From the NCBI RefSeq assembly GCF_002252755.1, contig NZ_NHOY01000120.1:1-61579 (forward strand): a stretch of DNA of 61,579 nt, read 5' to 3'. This DNA comes from Halorubrum sp. Hd13. GTDB lineage: Archaea > Halobacteriota > Halobacteria > Halobacteriales > Haloferacaceae. The notes under the pieces were generated by a model, which was given only the letters and a program-made list of their open reading frames with translations, did no database searches and was not told the DNA's origin. Positions within the stretch are counted from its first letter, which is position 1; the number at the start of each line of letters is the position of its first letter. Positions 46,620 to 54,922 of this stretch are shown here, one piece after another. A program made the position numbers and the translations under genes.

Positions 46620-48563
46620 ATGAACCGGGCAAATATACTCGATCAAGCCGCCAAACTTGAGGTAGAAAATATGGGGGGTATCGACAAAGCATCTGTAGAC
46701 TTTTCTCCCGGGATCACGGTATTGGAGGGGAGAAACGCGACGAATCGAACGTCGCTACTCCGGTCTATCATGGCAGTTATGGGAAGCGATAATGCGTCCC
46801 TGAAAGCAGACGCGGATGAAGGACGAGTTGCGCTCGACGTTGATGAGGAAACCTATGTGCGAACGTTCACTCGCACAAATGGCTCCGTCACGACTGGAGG
46901 CAACCCCTATCTTGATGAGCCAGAGCTTGCCGACCTGTTCGCATTTCTCTTGGAAACCAACGAAGCCCGTCGATCCGTCATCAGCGGTGCCGATCTTCAC
47001 GAGCTCATCATGCGACCAGTCGATACCGAATCGATCCAATCAGAAATCCAACAGCTCGAACGGGAACGGTCGCAGATCGACGATGAACTCGATGAACTCA
47101 ACGAGCTGAAGGGTGAAATGCCAAAGTTGGAAGAGGACCGGAGCCAGCTCAAAGACGAGATCGAAGCGAAAAAAGAGGAACTAGTAGCAAAGGAAGAAGA
47201 GATTGAGACCCTCGATGCCGACGTCGACGAAACGCGGGAAGAGAAACAAGAACTCGAGGCCTGCCTCGACGAACTCCGCGAGAAACGCGCCGAATTAGAT
47301 CGGGTTCGATCCGACATCGAAGTCGAACAAGAGAGCATTGAAGCACTGACAACCGAACGGAGAGACCTCGAGTCGGAGCTCGATGAGCTTCCCGACACAC
47401 CGATGGGGGAGCATGACGAGCTCAAAAACGAAATTTCCAGACTTCGAGACCGGAAAGAGAGTCTCGAAAGCGAGGTGAGCAACCTCCAGAACGTGATTCA
47501 GTTCAATGAAGAACGGCTGGAAGAGAGCGAAGGAACTGTCACCTCCGTTCTGAGCGCTCAAGAGACTGACAGCACAGTGACGGATGCACTTGTCGACGAC
47601 ATGGTTGTCTGTTGGACCTGTGGATCCGAAGTCGAAGAGGAGAATATCACACAGACGCTTGATCAACTTCGGGATATCCGTCAAGAGAAACTGGAAACGG
47701 TCCGGGACCTCGAATCGGAATTGTCTCAGCTGAAAGGCAAACAGCAGGAATATCGGGAACAACAGCAGCGAAGAGAGTCGATTGAGAGAAAACTCACTGG
47801 CATCGAGAGTGAAATCGTGGAACGCGAAGAGCGATTGGATGACTTGCGAGACGAGCGAGAACATCTCAACGAGGGAGTCGAGGATCTTGAATCGGAGATC
47901 GAAACGTTAGAATCTGCAGACTTCAGTGAAATTCTGGATCTTCACAAGGAGGCAAATCAGTTGGAATTCGATCTCGAACGGCTTGAATCTGAGCTGGAGG
48001 ATGTGACGGAACAGATCGGCTCTATCGAAGAGCGCCTTGCTGAGGAGACACGGTTGAATTCGCAGCGAGAAGAGATCAGTACTGAACTGACGGATCTCCG
48101 GACGCGAATCGATCAGATCGAAGAGAACGCTGTCGAGCAATTCAACGAGCATATGGATGCAGTCCTCGAGACTCTCGGCTATGAGAACATCGAGCGCATC
48201 TGGATCGAAAGAGTCGAGCGCGAGGTACGAGACGGACGAAGAAAGGTGGAAAAAACTCAGTTCGAACTACACGTCGTCCGGAGTACCGACACCGGAGCGG
48301 CGTACGAGGACACCGTCGATCATCTCAGCGAAAGCGAACGAGAAGTCACTGGACTGGTGTTTGCTCTTGCGGGCTATCTCGTTCACGAGGTGTACGAACG
48401 GGTTCCGTTCATGATTCTGGACTCCTTGGAGGCCATCGATTCACAGCGAATCGCATCGCTGATCAATTATATGGCCGACTATCCGGAGTTCCTGGTTGTC
48501 GCTCTGCTCCCCGAAGACGCACAGGCTCTCGACGACGATTATACCCTCATCACTGAAATATAG
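46620..48563 (+). CDS. Archaea-specific SMC-related ATPase (ASRP)
   Basis: 647 residues from MNRANILDQ at 46620, chosen because the longer ORF adds 25 atypical residues. Globular N-terminus with a P-loop-like GRNATNRTSLLRS, a long Glu/Arg/Leu-rich coiled coil (about 135-345 and 365-545), a zinc-hook-like CWTCG at about 340 and a C-terminal VPFMILDSLEAIDSQR (Walker B region). The canonical Lys of the P-loop is replaced (NRTS), as I recall for this haloarchaeal family. It is probably a chromosome- or cytoskeleton-associated ATPase. Convergent with the RdfA gene, 17 bp apart. Confidence 0.85.
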   Translation: MNRANILDQAAKLEVENMGGIDKASVDFSPGITVLEGRNATNRTSLLRSIMAVMGSDNASLKADADEGRVALDVDEETYVRTFTRTNGSVTTGGNPYLDEPELADLFAFLLETNEARRSVISGADLHELIMRPVDTESIQSEIQQLERERSQIDDELDELNELKGEMPKLEEDRSQLKDEIEAKKEELVAKEEEIETLDADVDETREEKQELEACLDELREKRAELDRVRSDIEVEQESIEALTTERRDLESELDELPDTPMGEHDELKNEISRLRDRKESLESEVSNLQNVIQFNEERLEESEGTVTSVLSAQETDSTVTDALVDDMVVCWTCGSEVEEENITQTLDQLRDIRQEKLETVRDLESELSQLKGKQQEYREQQQRRESIERKLTGIESEIVEREERLDDLRDEREHLNEGVEDLESEIETLESADFSEILDLHKEANQLEFDLERLESELEDVTEQIGSIEERLAEETRLNSQREEISTELTDLRTRIDQIEENAVEQFNEHMDAVLETLGYENIERIWIERVEREVRDGRRKVEKTQFELHVVRSTDTGAAYEDTVDHLSESEREVTGLVFALAGYLVHEVYERVPFMILDSLEAIDSQRIASLINYMADYPEFLVVALLPEDAQALDDDYTLITEI

Positions 48564-48580
48564 GACCCGGCCAGAAGCGG

Positions 48581-49210
48581 CTATGTTCCGTCCTCGCAAT
48601 CACAACCGCCACGTTCCAGCAGGTCAATAACGCTGTACTGTTCGCCACAGTCCTCGCAGAGAACGTCAACATCGATAAACAAGCGAAACTCGCCGAGCGT
48701 GATTCGCTCTGTTGATCGGAGTCGATCCAAGCTGCCCTCGATGAGTGACCGTAGGCGGGACTGGAGACGTCGGATGGAATCAAGAACGCTCTCCACTTGC
48801 TCGCTGTCGGAGGGGGATTCGTAGGAAGCATTCCGATATTTAGTGAGGTACGACCGAATTGCCTGATACGAGACGAAATCGCGTTCGAGTTGCTTGACAT
48901 CGACGCCATCCCGTTCAAGACGATTTCGAGCCTCGGTTCGCATACCACTACTCACGTCATCAGCGGTGAGGAGACGATAAAGATTGGAGATTTCTCCGTC
49001 TACTGTAGAAATTCCTGCAGAGGCCATCGCACTTTCGAGCAATCGCTGATTGAAGAGATCTGCAAGATCTCGGAGACTCTTACGTTGTTGGTCCTCGGCA
49101 GTCCAGAGCCGTTCAAGTTTATCGCCGAGAGATTCAGCGAGATGATATTCAGCGATCAGTCTCGCAACCTTATTCGACTTTCTTGATTGTCCACTGGTTT
49201 CTTCCGGCAT
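48581..49210 (-). CDS. RdfA (rod-determining factor A) family protein
   Basis: 209 residues from MPEETSGQSRKSNKVARLI. SNKVARLIAEYHL, LRDLADLFNQRLLESAM, NLYRLLTADDVSSGMR and DFVSYQAIRSYLTKYR are characteristic of haloarchaeal RdfA, a factor for rod shape in Haloferax. The C-terminus has a zinc-ribbon-like pair CEDCG and CDCE. RdfA-like genes commonly lie beside the SMC-related gene, as here. Whether this copy acts in shape or belongs to a mobile-region paralogue is unknown. Confidence 0.85.
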   Translation of the reverse strand: MPEETSGQSRKSNKVARLIAEYHLAESLGDKLERLWTAEDQQRKSLRDLADLFNQRLLESAMASAGISTVDGEISNLYRLLTADDVSSGMRTEARNRLERDGVDVKQLERDFVSYQAIRSYLTKYRNASYESPSDSEQVESVLDSIRRLQSRLRSLIEGSLDRLRSTERITLGEFRLFIDVDVLCEDCGEQYSVIDLLERGGCDCEDGT

Positions 49211-49523
49211 ATTCCCAAATAGCGGTGGCAACATATATAATAGCGGTGCTGTTCAATCGAGTATCCTCACGGTCTCCTCTGGGGAATAGTGATACCAGCC
49301 GATGCGATAAAACTGAGATCATACAGTCGAAAAATTAAATTATCATAAGATTATTATCATACTAATATTATTTATATGACAATCATAGAGAACGGGTTAA
49401 CAAACGTTATAAAGACATCAATTCCTGATATATGTCAAATTGTGCGTTCTATTCATATTTAAAAACAGAGTATATTGTATTATTAGCCGGAGTTCTGTTT
49501 ATAACAGCAATAATGTATCTCAT
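49211..49523. other. AT-rich spacer
   Basis: Very AT-rich (TAAATTATCATAAGATTATT) with no gene. It ends at the IS6 terminal sequence at 49524. Confidence 0.5.
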
Positions 49524-49539
49524 GGCGGTGTTTATATAA
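49524..49539. repeat. IS6-type left terminal sequence
   Basis: GGCGGTGTTTATATAA resembles GGTGGTGTTCAGATAA at 61218, each about 50 bp before an IS6-type transposase start. No matching right terminus is found after 49.6 kb, so this element has lost its right end. Confidence 0.6.
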
Positions 49540-49576
49540 GATCGAAAGATAAGGCGGTCAAAAAGTCGAGCGGTCT

Positions 49577-50308
49577 ATGCTCAGTTTCGACCGCCTCAGC
49601 GGCGATAGCGGTTGTATCGAGTTAGATTTTCTGAAGCGAGAGGCGACACCCGAGTCGGCGATGAAGCTCGGTATCCGACTCCATTTGGCTGGTCTATCAC
49701 TTTCGGATACCGTCTCGATTCTTGAGAGGTTGGGTGTCGATCGCCATCGAACTACTGTCCATCGGTGGGTACAAAAAGCCGATCTACAGCCGACAGACGG
49801 TGCCGATCCGAATCACGTTGCGGTCGATGAAACCGTGATTCAGCTCAATTCTGAACGATATTGGCTGTACGCTGCTGTCGACCCCGACACGAACCGCCTG
49901 CTCCACGTTCGGCTCTATCCAACGAGAACGAACGCGATCTCCTCGATGTTTCTCTCAGAACTGCGTGAGAAACATCAGGTTGACAACGCGATCTTTCTGG
50001 TCGACGGTGCTCCATGGTTACAAGCGGCCTGCCATCGCCACGGGCTACGATTCCAACATGTCACACATGGAAATCGGAATGCCGTCGACAAATCGGTGGC
50101 CGTCTCGCTGCTCGAAAAGGGTGGCCGCTATGAGGTCCGATCGGCGTCCGATAACTGGTACGAAGTCGACGTGATCAGCGAGTCGTGTACTTGTCCGGAT
50201 TGGCAGCAGCGAGCGCCCGGGGCCGGCTGTAAACACCTCCGACGAGTCGATTACGAAATCAAGCAGGGGCGGGTCCCACGACCTGATGGGTGCCTTCCCT
50301 CCCCGTAG
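49577..50308 (+). pseudogene. Chimeric ORF: truncated IS6 transposase fused to a SWIM zinc finger
   Basis: 243 residues. Residues 1-172 or so are an IS6-family transposase (HTH region SLSDTVSILERLGVDRHRTT; Asp in VAVDETVIQL; Asp in IFLVDGAPWL) up to HGNRNAVDK. The expected VERVFREIKRRT with the catalytic Glu is missing. In the same frame follows about 70 residues of another gene ending with a SWIM motif, CTCPDWQQRAPGAGCKH. The fusion probably arose by deletion through the right end of the IS. Transposition activity should be lost; the fused protein could still be made. Confidence 0.8.
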
Positions 50309-50319
50309 TCGTGACCGGA

Positions 50320-50502
50320 CTACTCCATGGGACGGACTGTGTCGCCAATCCGACGGACCCGGTCGAACGTTGAGAGATACGCGAGCCGGTCGTGAACCTC
50401 GTCAGTATCCCGCTCCAGTTCGGCGGCCAGTTCGTCGACGGTCATCGGCTCATCGAGTGCCTGGAGGACTTCGAGCCCCCGGTAGTACCTATTCGTGAGC
50501 TC
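50320..50502 (-). pseudogene. Winged-helix gene fragment
   Basis: Directly after the stop of the nucleotidyltransferase gene and in the same frame, the minus strand stays open for 60 codons: RYYRGLEVLQALDEPMTVDE, LAAELERDTDEVHDRLAYLS, FDRVRRIGDTVRPME, then TAG. This reads as a helix-turn-helix C-terminal part without its own start (an internal ATG at PMTVDEL is poor). It is likely a truncated regulator; readthrough is a remote alternative. Confidence 0.5.
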
Positions 50503-51123
50503 CTAGACGCGGGCCTCAATCGGCGTGGTCACCCCGTACCGCTCCTCAAGTTCAACTAGAGCCTCGTTCGCGAACGTGGCGAACTGATCGTCCCCCAGGC
50601 GTTCGATCTGGGCTTCGAGTTCATGCCGGACGACGTCGTAATCGAGGCCGGCCTGCACGAGCATATTCATGTCCTCGATGTCGTCGTCGCGGCCTGCGAT
50701 CGCCTTGAACAGGAAGATATCCTCGTTGCTAACCAGCCGGACCGTCAGTCGATCCAGGTTGAGGAACCGCTCACTGCGCTCTTGCATACCGTCGGTGAGC
50801 ACGAGCTTGTTCGCGACCTGCTGGTTGAAGATATCGAGGCGACACCCATCGTCGTTCTCGACGCAGCTCGTCGCCCCCAGCGCCCGGTAATCTGGATCCA
50901 GCGATTGAACCTCCGTATACCCGAGGCCCATCAGAACGGCCCACAGCTGGCCGTACACGTCGCCATCTGGGACGACCAGGTCGATATCTTTCGTCGCCCC
51001 CTTGAGGTCGCGCAGCGACATCACGCCACCACCGATCAGGTAGACCGTGAGCGGTTCAGATAGCCCGTCCCCGATTCGCTGGAATTCGTTCTCGATGTAC
51101 TCGCGGCCGAATGTTGGTCTCAT
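50503..51123 (-). CDS. Nucleotidyltransferase-fold protein (DUF6036/AbiEii-like), putative toxin
   Basis: 206 residues. The nucleotidyltransferase signature is YLIGGGVMSLRDLKGATKDIDLVV (GG and the DxD pair), followed by a third acid in CRLDIFNQQV and DIFLFKAIAGRDDDIEDM, the layout of DUF6036/AbiEii-type enzymes. Such proteins act as toxins that modify tRNA ends in AbiE/MenA-type systems. The start overlaps the upstream winged-helix gene (ATGA), matching the antitoxin-toxin order of those systems. Function is inferred from fold and context. Confidence 0.75.
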   Translation of the reverse strand: MRPTFGREYIENEFQRIGDGLSEPLTVYLIGGGVMSLRDLKGATKDIDLVVPDGDVYGQLWAVLMGLGYTEVQSLDPDYRALGATSCVENDDGCRLDIFNQQVANKLVLTDGMQERSERFLNLDRLTVRLVSNEDIFLFKAIAGRDDDIEDMNMLVQAGLDYDVVRHELEAQIERLGDDQFATFANEALVELEERYGVTTPIEARV

Positions 51124-52046
51124 TGTGGGAGTGGCACCTCGTAGTCAGCCGCCAACTCCTGGAACTCGTCCCACTCCGGGAGCCGGTCGTCGTCGACCTC
51201 GCCGTGCGTCTCGAGGTAGCGCAGCAAGGCGTCGATTTCGTCTTCGAGGCCATACTTCGCCGCCTGCTTTCGGAGATCCTCCTCGTCGACGTCGACGTGG
51301 CTGAGCAGGAGGAGACAGTACGAGCGGTGGCGGCTGCCGTCGTCGATTAGCAGCGTGTGACAGCAGAGCTCCGTCGGCGAGACTGCGTCGAGGTCCTCGG
51401 AGTAGAGGAAGTAGCGGTGGCCGGTGAGCAGGAATTGGAGGTCGAAGGCCGCGAATCGAGCGAGACCGGTTTCGTGGAACGCCTCCGCGTCGATCTCCGT
51501 TTCGGCCTGTGCGAGGAATTCGTCGTAGTCCTCCCAGAGAATCGTGCCCTTCGGGGCGACGGCCTCGAGACGTTGGCGATGTAGATGGTGTGCGAGTTCA
51601 CGGGCGAACGCGTGTAGGCGGTCGAAGTCGGCGTTGAACTCGTAGCGTCCGTCGGCCGTCCCGACGAGACCACGGTCACGAAACCGCTTGAGGACACGGT
51701 TGACCGTGTTGCGGTAGTTGTCGCTCCGGTCGGCGATCTCGGAGACGGTTCGCGGCTGGTCGAGGTAGTACAGCACTTCGAGTGCCTTCCCGGTCAGCAG
51801 TTCGGGGAGGTCGGTGTGGGAGTGCTGGCGGACGAGGTTCCGAAAGAGTTGGACGGCGCGAGCATCCGACGGTACGACTCGTTTTCGCCGGCCATCGCGT
51901 TCCGCGTAGACGAGCCCCTTCTCGACGAGTTCGGCGACGGCACGAGAGAGGTAACTCTCGCTGTGGTCGAGCTTCGTCGCGAGCTCGGAGATCGTGTCGC
52001 CGCGGTCAACCGTGGCGAGGACCTCGAGTTCGATGCGCCGGAGCAC
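51120..52046 (-). CDS. Winged-helix regulator, putative antitoxin partner
   Basis: 308 residues from GTG at 52046 (VLRRIELEVLATVDRGDTIS). The longer ORF runs through the promoter and inverted repeat and is not used. Two winged-helix units are visible: TISELATKLDHSESYLSRAV at about 16-40 and TVSEIADRSDNYRNTVNRVL at about 100-125. A long C-terminal region may bind the nucleotidyltransferase it is translationally coupled to. The inverted repeat at 52129 lies about 80 bp upstream and may be its operator. Confidence 0.75.
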   Translation of the reverse strand: MLRRIELEVLATVDRGDTISELATKLDHSESYLSRAVAELVEKGLVYAERDGRRKRVVPSDARAVQLFRNLVRQHSHTDLPELLTGKALEVLYYLDQPRTVSEIADRSDNYRNTVNRVLKRFRDRGLVGTADGRYEFNADFDRLHAFARELAHHLHRQRLEAVAPKGTILWEDYDEFLAQAETEIDAEAFHETGLARFAAFDLQFLLTGHRYFLYSEDLDAVSPTELCCHTLLIDDGSRHRSYCLLLLSHVDVDEEDLRKQAAKYGLEDEIDALLRYLETHGEVDDDRLPEWDEFQELAADYEVPLPQ

Positions 52047-52128
52047 GGTGTAACATAGTACGAAACTTATGTATAAAGAAGTTTCGAGTAGTGTTACAGC
52101 CAGCAACGCGAGAACCGTCCCCATTGTC

Positions 52129-52169
52129 TTAACCAACAAAACTATGGACTCGTGGGTCGTGTTGGTTAA
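52129..52169. promoter_or_regulatory. Perfect inverted repeat TTAACCAACA-N21-TGTTGGTTAA, copy 2
   Basis: Same 10-bp arms and same 21-nt spacer as at 13410-13450. It ends 14 nt before the ATG of the small gene at 52184 and lies between that gene and the divergent winged-helix gene. The sequence between the arms is only partly conserved, so the arms themselves are under selection or recently copied. Confidence 0.75.
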
Positions 52170-52183
52170 CACGAGAGTAGCCG

Positions 52184-52330
52184 ATGTCCTACGAACCCCC
52201 GACCCCACCGGCGAACCTCCCGACGGAGATCGTCAACACGCTCAACGAGTCGAGCCCGGAGCCTTCTGCGCTCATTACACTCTCACGCTGGAACCATAGT
52301 ATCATAAATCTTAGTATTACGTGGGACTAA
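52184..52330 (+). pseudogene. Second copy of the small MSYE-type gene, frameshifted
   Basis: It begins MSYEPPTPPANLPTEIVNTL, then NESSPE as in the copy at 13467, after which the frame differs: GAG-CCTTCTGCGCTC aligns with GAG-CAGCTCCGCTAC of the other copy with an indel. The 22-residue tail (PSALITLSRW...) is therefore not native. Function unknown. Confidence 0.55.
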
Positions 52331-52543
52331 AAATATCTCTTACAGCGCCTTTGTAGCCAAAATTCCGAGACTATGGGTGCATCATTAATGAAATGTATCA
52401 ATTTTTCGCATCGCCTGAACTTGGGACTGGACCACTGCTGGTCATACGACTTGGTCTCACGCTACCGTACGGCGCCCACTACCGCTTGCTTGTGCTGACC
52501 GATATCGGGGTCAGGAAGCATCGCCCATCGATATCGGTTGTAG

Positions 52544-52963
52544 TCAAGAACTCTCGTAATCGGTCGCTGCCGACGAGTTTGCTCCGTCGGAATGTGATGG
52601 GGCGTCCGTCTCAATGGGCAATGTGTTCGCCAGGCGCTCGGCAACGGTCGGACTCACGAGTCCGGCCAGTTCCATCGCCTCCTTCTCGTAGTCGTCTAAC
52701 TCCAAGAGGCTCCGGAAGAACCACGAGATGGTCACGTAGGTTTCGTGTAGTTCTCCAGCACGCTCGCGCCCTGCGTCTGTTAGAGTCACTCCGTTGTACG
52801 CCTCGTACTCAACGAGCCCATCTTCCTCGAGTCGCTGGAACGTTTCAGTGACGGTCGCCGGCGAGCGGTCCAGCGTCTCGGCCACCGCATTCGTCGGGAT
52901 CGGTGGATCGTCCTGATGACCGAGGATATACACGGCCAGTAGATGCTGTGCGGCTCTACTCAT
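52544..52963 (-). CDS. DtxR-family metal-dependent transcriptional regulator
   Basis: 139 residues. An N-terminal winged helix (IPTNAVAETLDRSPATVTETFQRLEEDGL, about 22-50, then VTLTDAGRERA) is followed by the metal-binding/dimerisation helices (LHETYVTISWFFRSLLELDD). There is no SH3-like third domain. DtxR/MntR regulators repress uptake genes when loaded with Fe(II) or Mn(II). The start overlaps the stop of the 51-residue ORF, so it is last in the operon. DtxR-like palindromes at 57116 and 59138 are the obvious targets. Confidence 0.87.
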   Translation of the reverse strand: MSRAAQHLLAVYILGHQDDPPIPTNAVAETLDRSPATVTETFQRLEEDGLVEYEAYNGVTLTDAGRERAGELHETYVTISWFFRSLLELDDYEKEAMELAGLVSPTVAERLANTLPIETDAPSHSDGANSSAATDYESS

Positions 52964-53115
52964 CGTTCGTCCGGCTGGTCTCGTGAGAGAGTGCTGTTCG
53001 CCGAATCCTCGCCACAGTCTTCTGTGTCAGCATCAGAACAGTCATCGGGGCCGAACAGTGCAGCGTACACCCACGCCCACGCCTTTGCACGCTGTCGACG
53101 AGGTCCCTCACCCAT
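52960..53115 (-). CDS. 51-residue conserved-context small protein
   Basis: A short ORF begins MGEGPRRQRAKAWAWVYAAL, continues with FGPDDCSDADTEDC and ends QPDER. It begins 3 bp after the stop of the preceding gene and overlaps the DtxR start by 4 bp (ATGA). The basic N-terminus, a Trp-rich stretch and an acidic tail with two Cys suggest a real product. No family is recognised. Confidence 0.65.
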   Translation of the reverse strand: MGEGPRRQRAKAWAWVYAALFGPDDCSDADTEDCGEDSANSTLSRDQPDER

Positions 53116-53118
53116 CGG

Positions 53119-53910
53119 TCATGCCCTCCGGACCAAGTGGTCTCGCACGGTTCGTTGGCAATCTTCACACGTCTCATCGAGCGTCGCGACCGTTGCGAGC
53201 ACCGGATGGTCGACCGAAAAATCCTGATACAGGTACGGGATGAGGCTTCTGTGACGGATGCCGGCGTCAACACCGTTGTTCGTCGTCTTCTGGAGGAATT
53301 CCTGCCGGTCGCGAGCCACCTCCTCACAGTAGTCACGATGGCTGGCCAACGTCTCGTGACGTTGTTGTAGCGCATCGAAGCCGAGGTCAGTCAACGGCGT
53401 CTCGTTCGCGTCGACGATCCAGGCGATGATGTCGTCGACCGCTGCATCCGCCTCGTCGAGGTGCGCTTCCTCGCGTTCGAGCGCTTTCTGTAGCGCCGTC
53501 GCTTCCGCCCGCCGAGATTGTGCTTCGGCGAGAACCATCCGTTTGAGGTCGGGGGTGAATGAGGCCTCTGTCGTCGGAGCGAGTGCGACTGCGATTGCGT
53601 CAGTGAATTCCTCGCGGATCGTTTTCAGCAAAGACTCAGTCTCGTCGATGTCGGCAACGCTGTGAGGGCGAATCGTCTCGGTGAACACCGTTCGGACAGG
53701 CCGACAGCCATCGGTACTGGACGCGTCTGCGGAGAGGTGGGTGACCCCACCGGCTGTCGAGAGGCTGGCGACCGATGATGGTGTCTGCTCGGGCTGTATC
53801 TTCTGTACCCGACGGATGAACGTGTCGTAGGCGTCCAGCATCTCGTCGATGGGCTCCCGCTCGGATCGAGCGCGCGTTCGCGCTTGCTCGATGTAGGTGT
53901 CGACGGTCAT
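53119..53910 (-). CDS. Haloarchaeal conserved protein (DUF7260-like)
   Basis: 263 residues from MTVDTYIEQARTRARSEREPI (the ORF adds nine residues). Mostly helical; residues about 110-220 are rich in Glu/Arg/Ala with coiled-coil potential. The C-terminal CEDCQ pair could bind metal. It resembles the haloarchaeal family labelled DUF7260, of unknown function. It starts 1 bp after the stop of the upstream gene and is in an operon leading to dtxR, so a metal-related role is possible. Confidence 0.65.
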   Translation of the reverse strand: MTVDTYIEQARTRARSEREPIDEMLDAYDTFIRRVQKIQPEQTPSSVASLSTAGGVTHLSADASSTDGCRPVRTVFTETIRPHSVADIDETESLLKTIREEFTDAIAVALAPTTEASFTPDLKRMVLAEAQSRRAEATALQKALEREEAHLDEADAAVDDIIAWIVDANETPLTDLGFDALQQRHETLASHRDYCEEVARDRQEFLQKTTNNGVDAGIRHRSLIPYLYQDFSVDHPVLATVATLDETCEDCQRTVRDHLVRRA

Positions 53911-53911
53911 C

Positions 53912-54829
53912 TCACACCTCTCCCTCGATTGGAGCACTCACGAGGCCGTTCTGCTCTCCCGTGTCCGCGAGGCCGAACGTGAGTTGCCAGTCGCCGTCCA
54001 CGGCGGTCACCTGAACAGACTGTGGGGACTGCTCCGCGTGATGTCGACAGAGTTCAAGCGTCAACGGTAGCACAGGGAGTCGGCCGTCCTGCGCTGAAAG
54101 CGCGTAGCCAGAGATCTGTACGACAACGGCTCCTGAACCCCCATCGAGGTCAACGGAGTACGGCGAGCGCGTGTAGCTCTCGATGACACCTCGTTGCTGG
54201 AGCGCGGTCAGGCTCCGCTCGAGTGAATCACCGTCTTCGCTGGGTGACTCTAGTCGTGTCGCAGCGTCGGCGAGAACTTCGGCCTGGTCAGCAGGAAACA
54301 GGCGCTCGTCGAGTTCGCTGGCCATGCTCCCGAGGAGACACAGACAGAGTTCGTCGGGATCACCGACGGTCTCGGCGAGCTCGAAGTACGTGTCCATGAC
54401 GGCGCCCTCGACACTGTCGTATCCCGCTTCGGAGAGCGTCTCGAAGACCGCGCCGGCGACGCGGTGACAGAACTCGACGAGGTCGTGCCGCTCGGGCGTG
54501 GCGCTGTCGGTGAGATCGGGCTCGGAGAGCCTGTCTGGTGGGCTGTCTGTCTCTGAGTTACGTTCGTGCGCTACTGTCGTGTCTTGGGCCGTCTCCTCAC
54601 AGACGATTAGGTCGTAGAATGGGACTTGCGGGTCGTAGCGTCGTAGTGCCGAGCGGTACTGCTCGGTGGCGCGAGCGGCAGCTCGCGCGGTGACCCGATC
54701 CGGGAACCGGGTACCGGCCGCTGGGACTGGCCGGTCGCCCATCCGCCCACAACGGAGGTAGTACTGACCGTCCTCGGTCGCGAGGGCTTCGATGTGTTCC
54801 CTGATGTCGATGAGTGTTGGGCCGACCAT
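53912..54829 (-). CDS. Haloarchaeal conserved protein (DUF7551-like)
   Basis: 305 residues. The conserved-looking N-terminal block YYLRCGRMGDRPVPAAGTRF, then DRVTARAAARATEQYR, is followed by a variable acidic linker (about 105-125) and a helical middle (about 126-230). The last third is beta-rich (VVVQISGYALSAQ). This fits a haloarchaeal family often labelled DUF7551; the function is not known. First of four tightly packed genes ending with dtxR, 93 bp after the first flavoprotein gene. Confidence 0.65.
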   Translation of the reverse strand: MVGPTLIDIREHIEALATEDGQYYLRCGRMGDRPVPAAGTRFPDRVTARAAARATEQYRSALRRYDPQVPFYDLIVCEETAQDTTVAHERNSETDSPPDRLSEPDLTDSATPERHDLVEFCHRVAGAVFETLSEAGYDSVEGAVMDTYFELAETVGDPDELCLCLLGSMASELDERLFPADQAEVLADAATRLESPSEDGDSLERSLTALQQRGVIESYTRSPYSVDLDGGSGAVVVQISGYALSAQDGRLPVLPLTLELCRHHAEQSPQSVQVTAVDGDWQLTFGLADTGEQNGLVSAPIEGEV

Positions 54830-54922
54830 GGTGGTTTGGTGTCTTACGCGCTGTGTTGATCGAGTGGGGGAGAGTCAGCGTGGCGACTCCCGAATCCAGC
54901 GGTCACAGCCACGAGATGGCGC

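Noticed and set aside
36417-49523. CRISPR array or replication origin in the AT-rich spacers
   Set aside because: No regularly spaced repeats, no iterated origin boxes with a Cdc6/Orc1 gene, and no cas genes were seen.
52046-52208. 54-residue N-terminal extension of the winged-helix protein
   Set aside because: It would be translated through the inverted repeat and promoter and would be a hydrophobic extension absent from the rest of the domain layout; the GTG at 52046 fits better.
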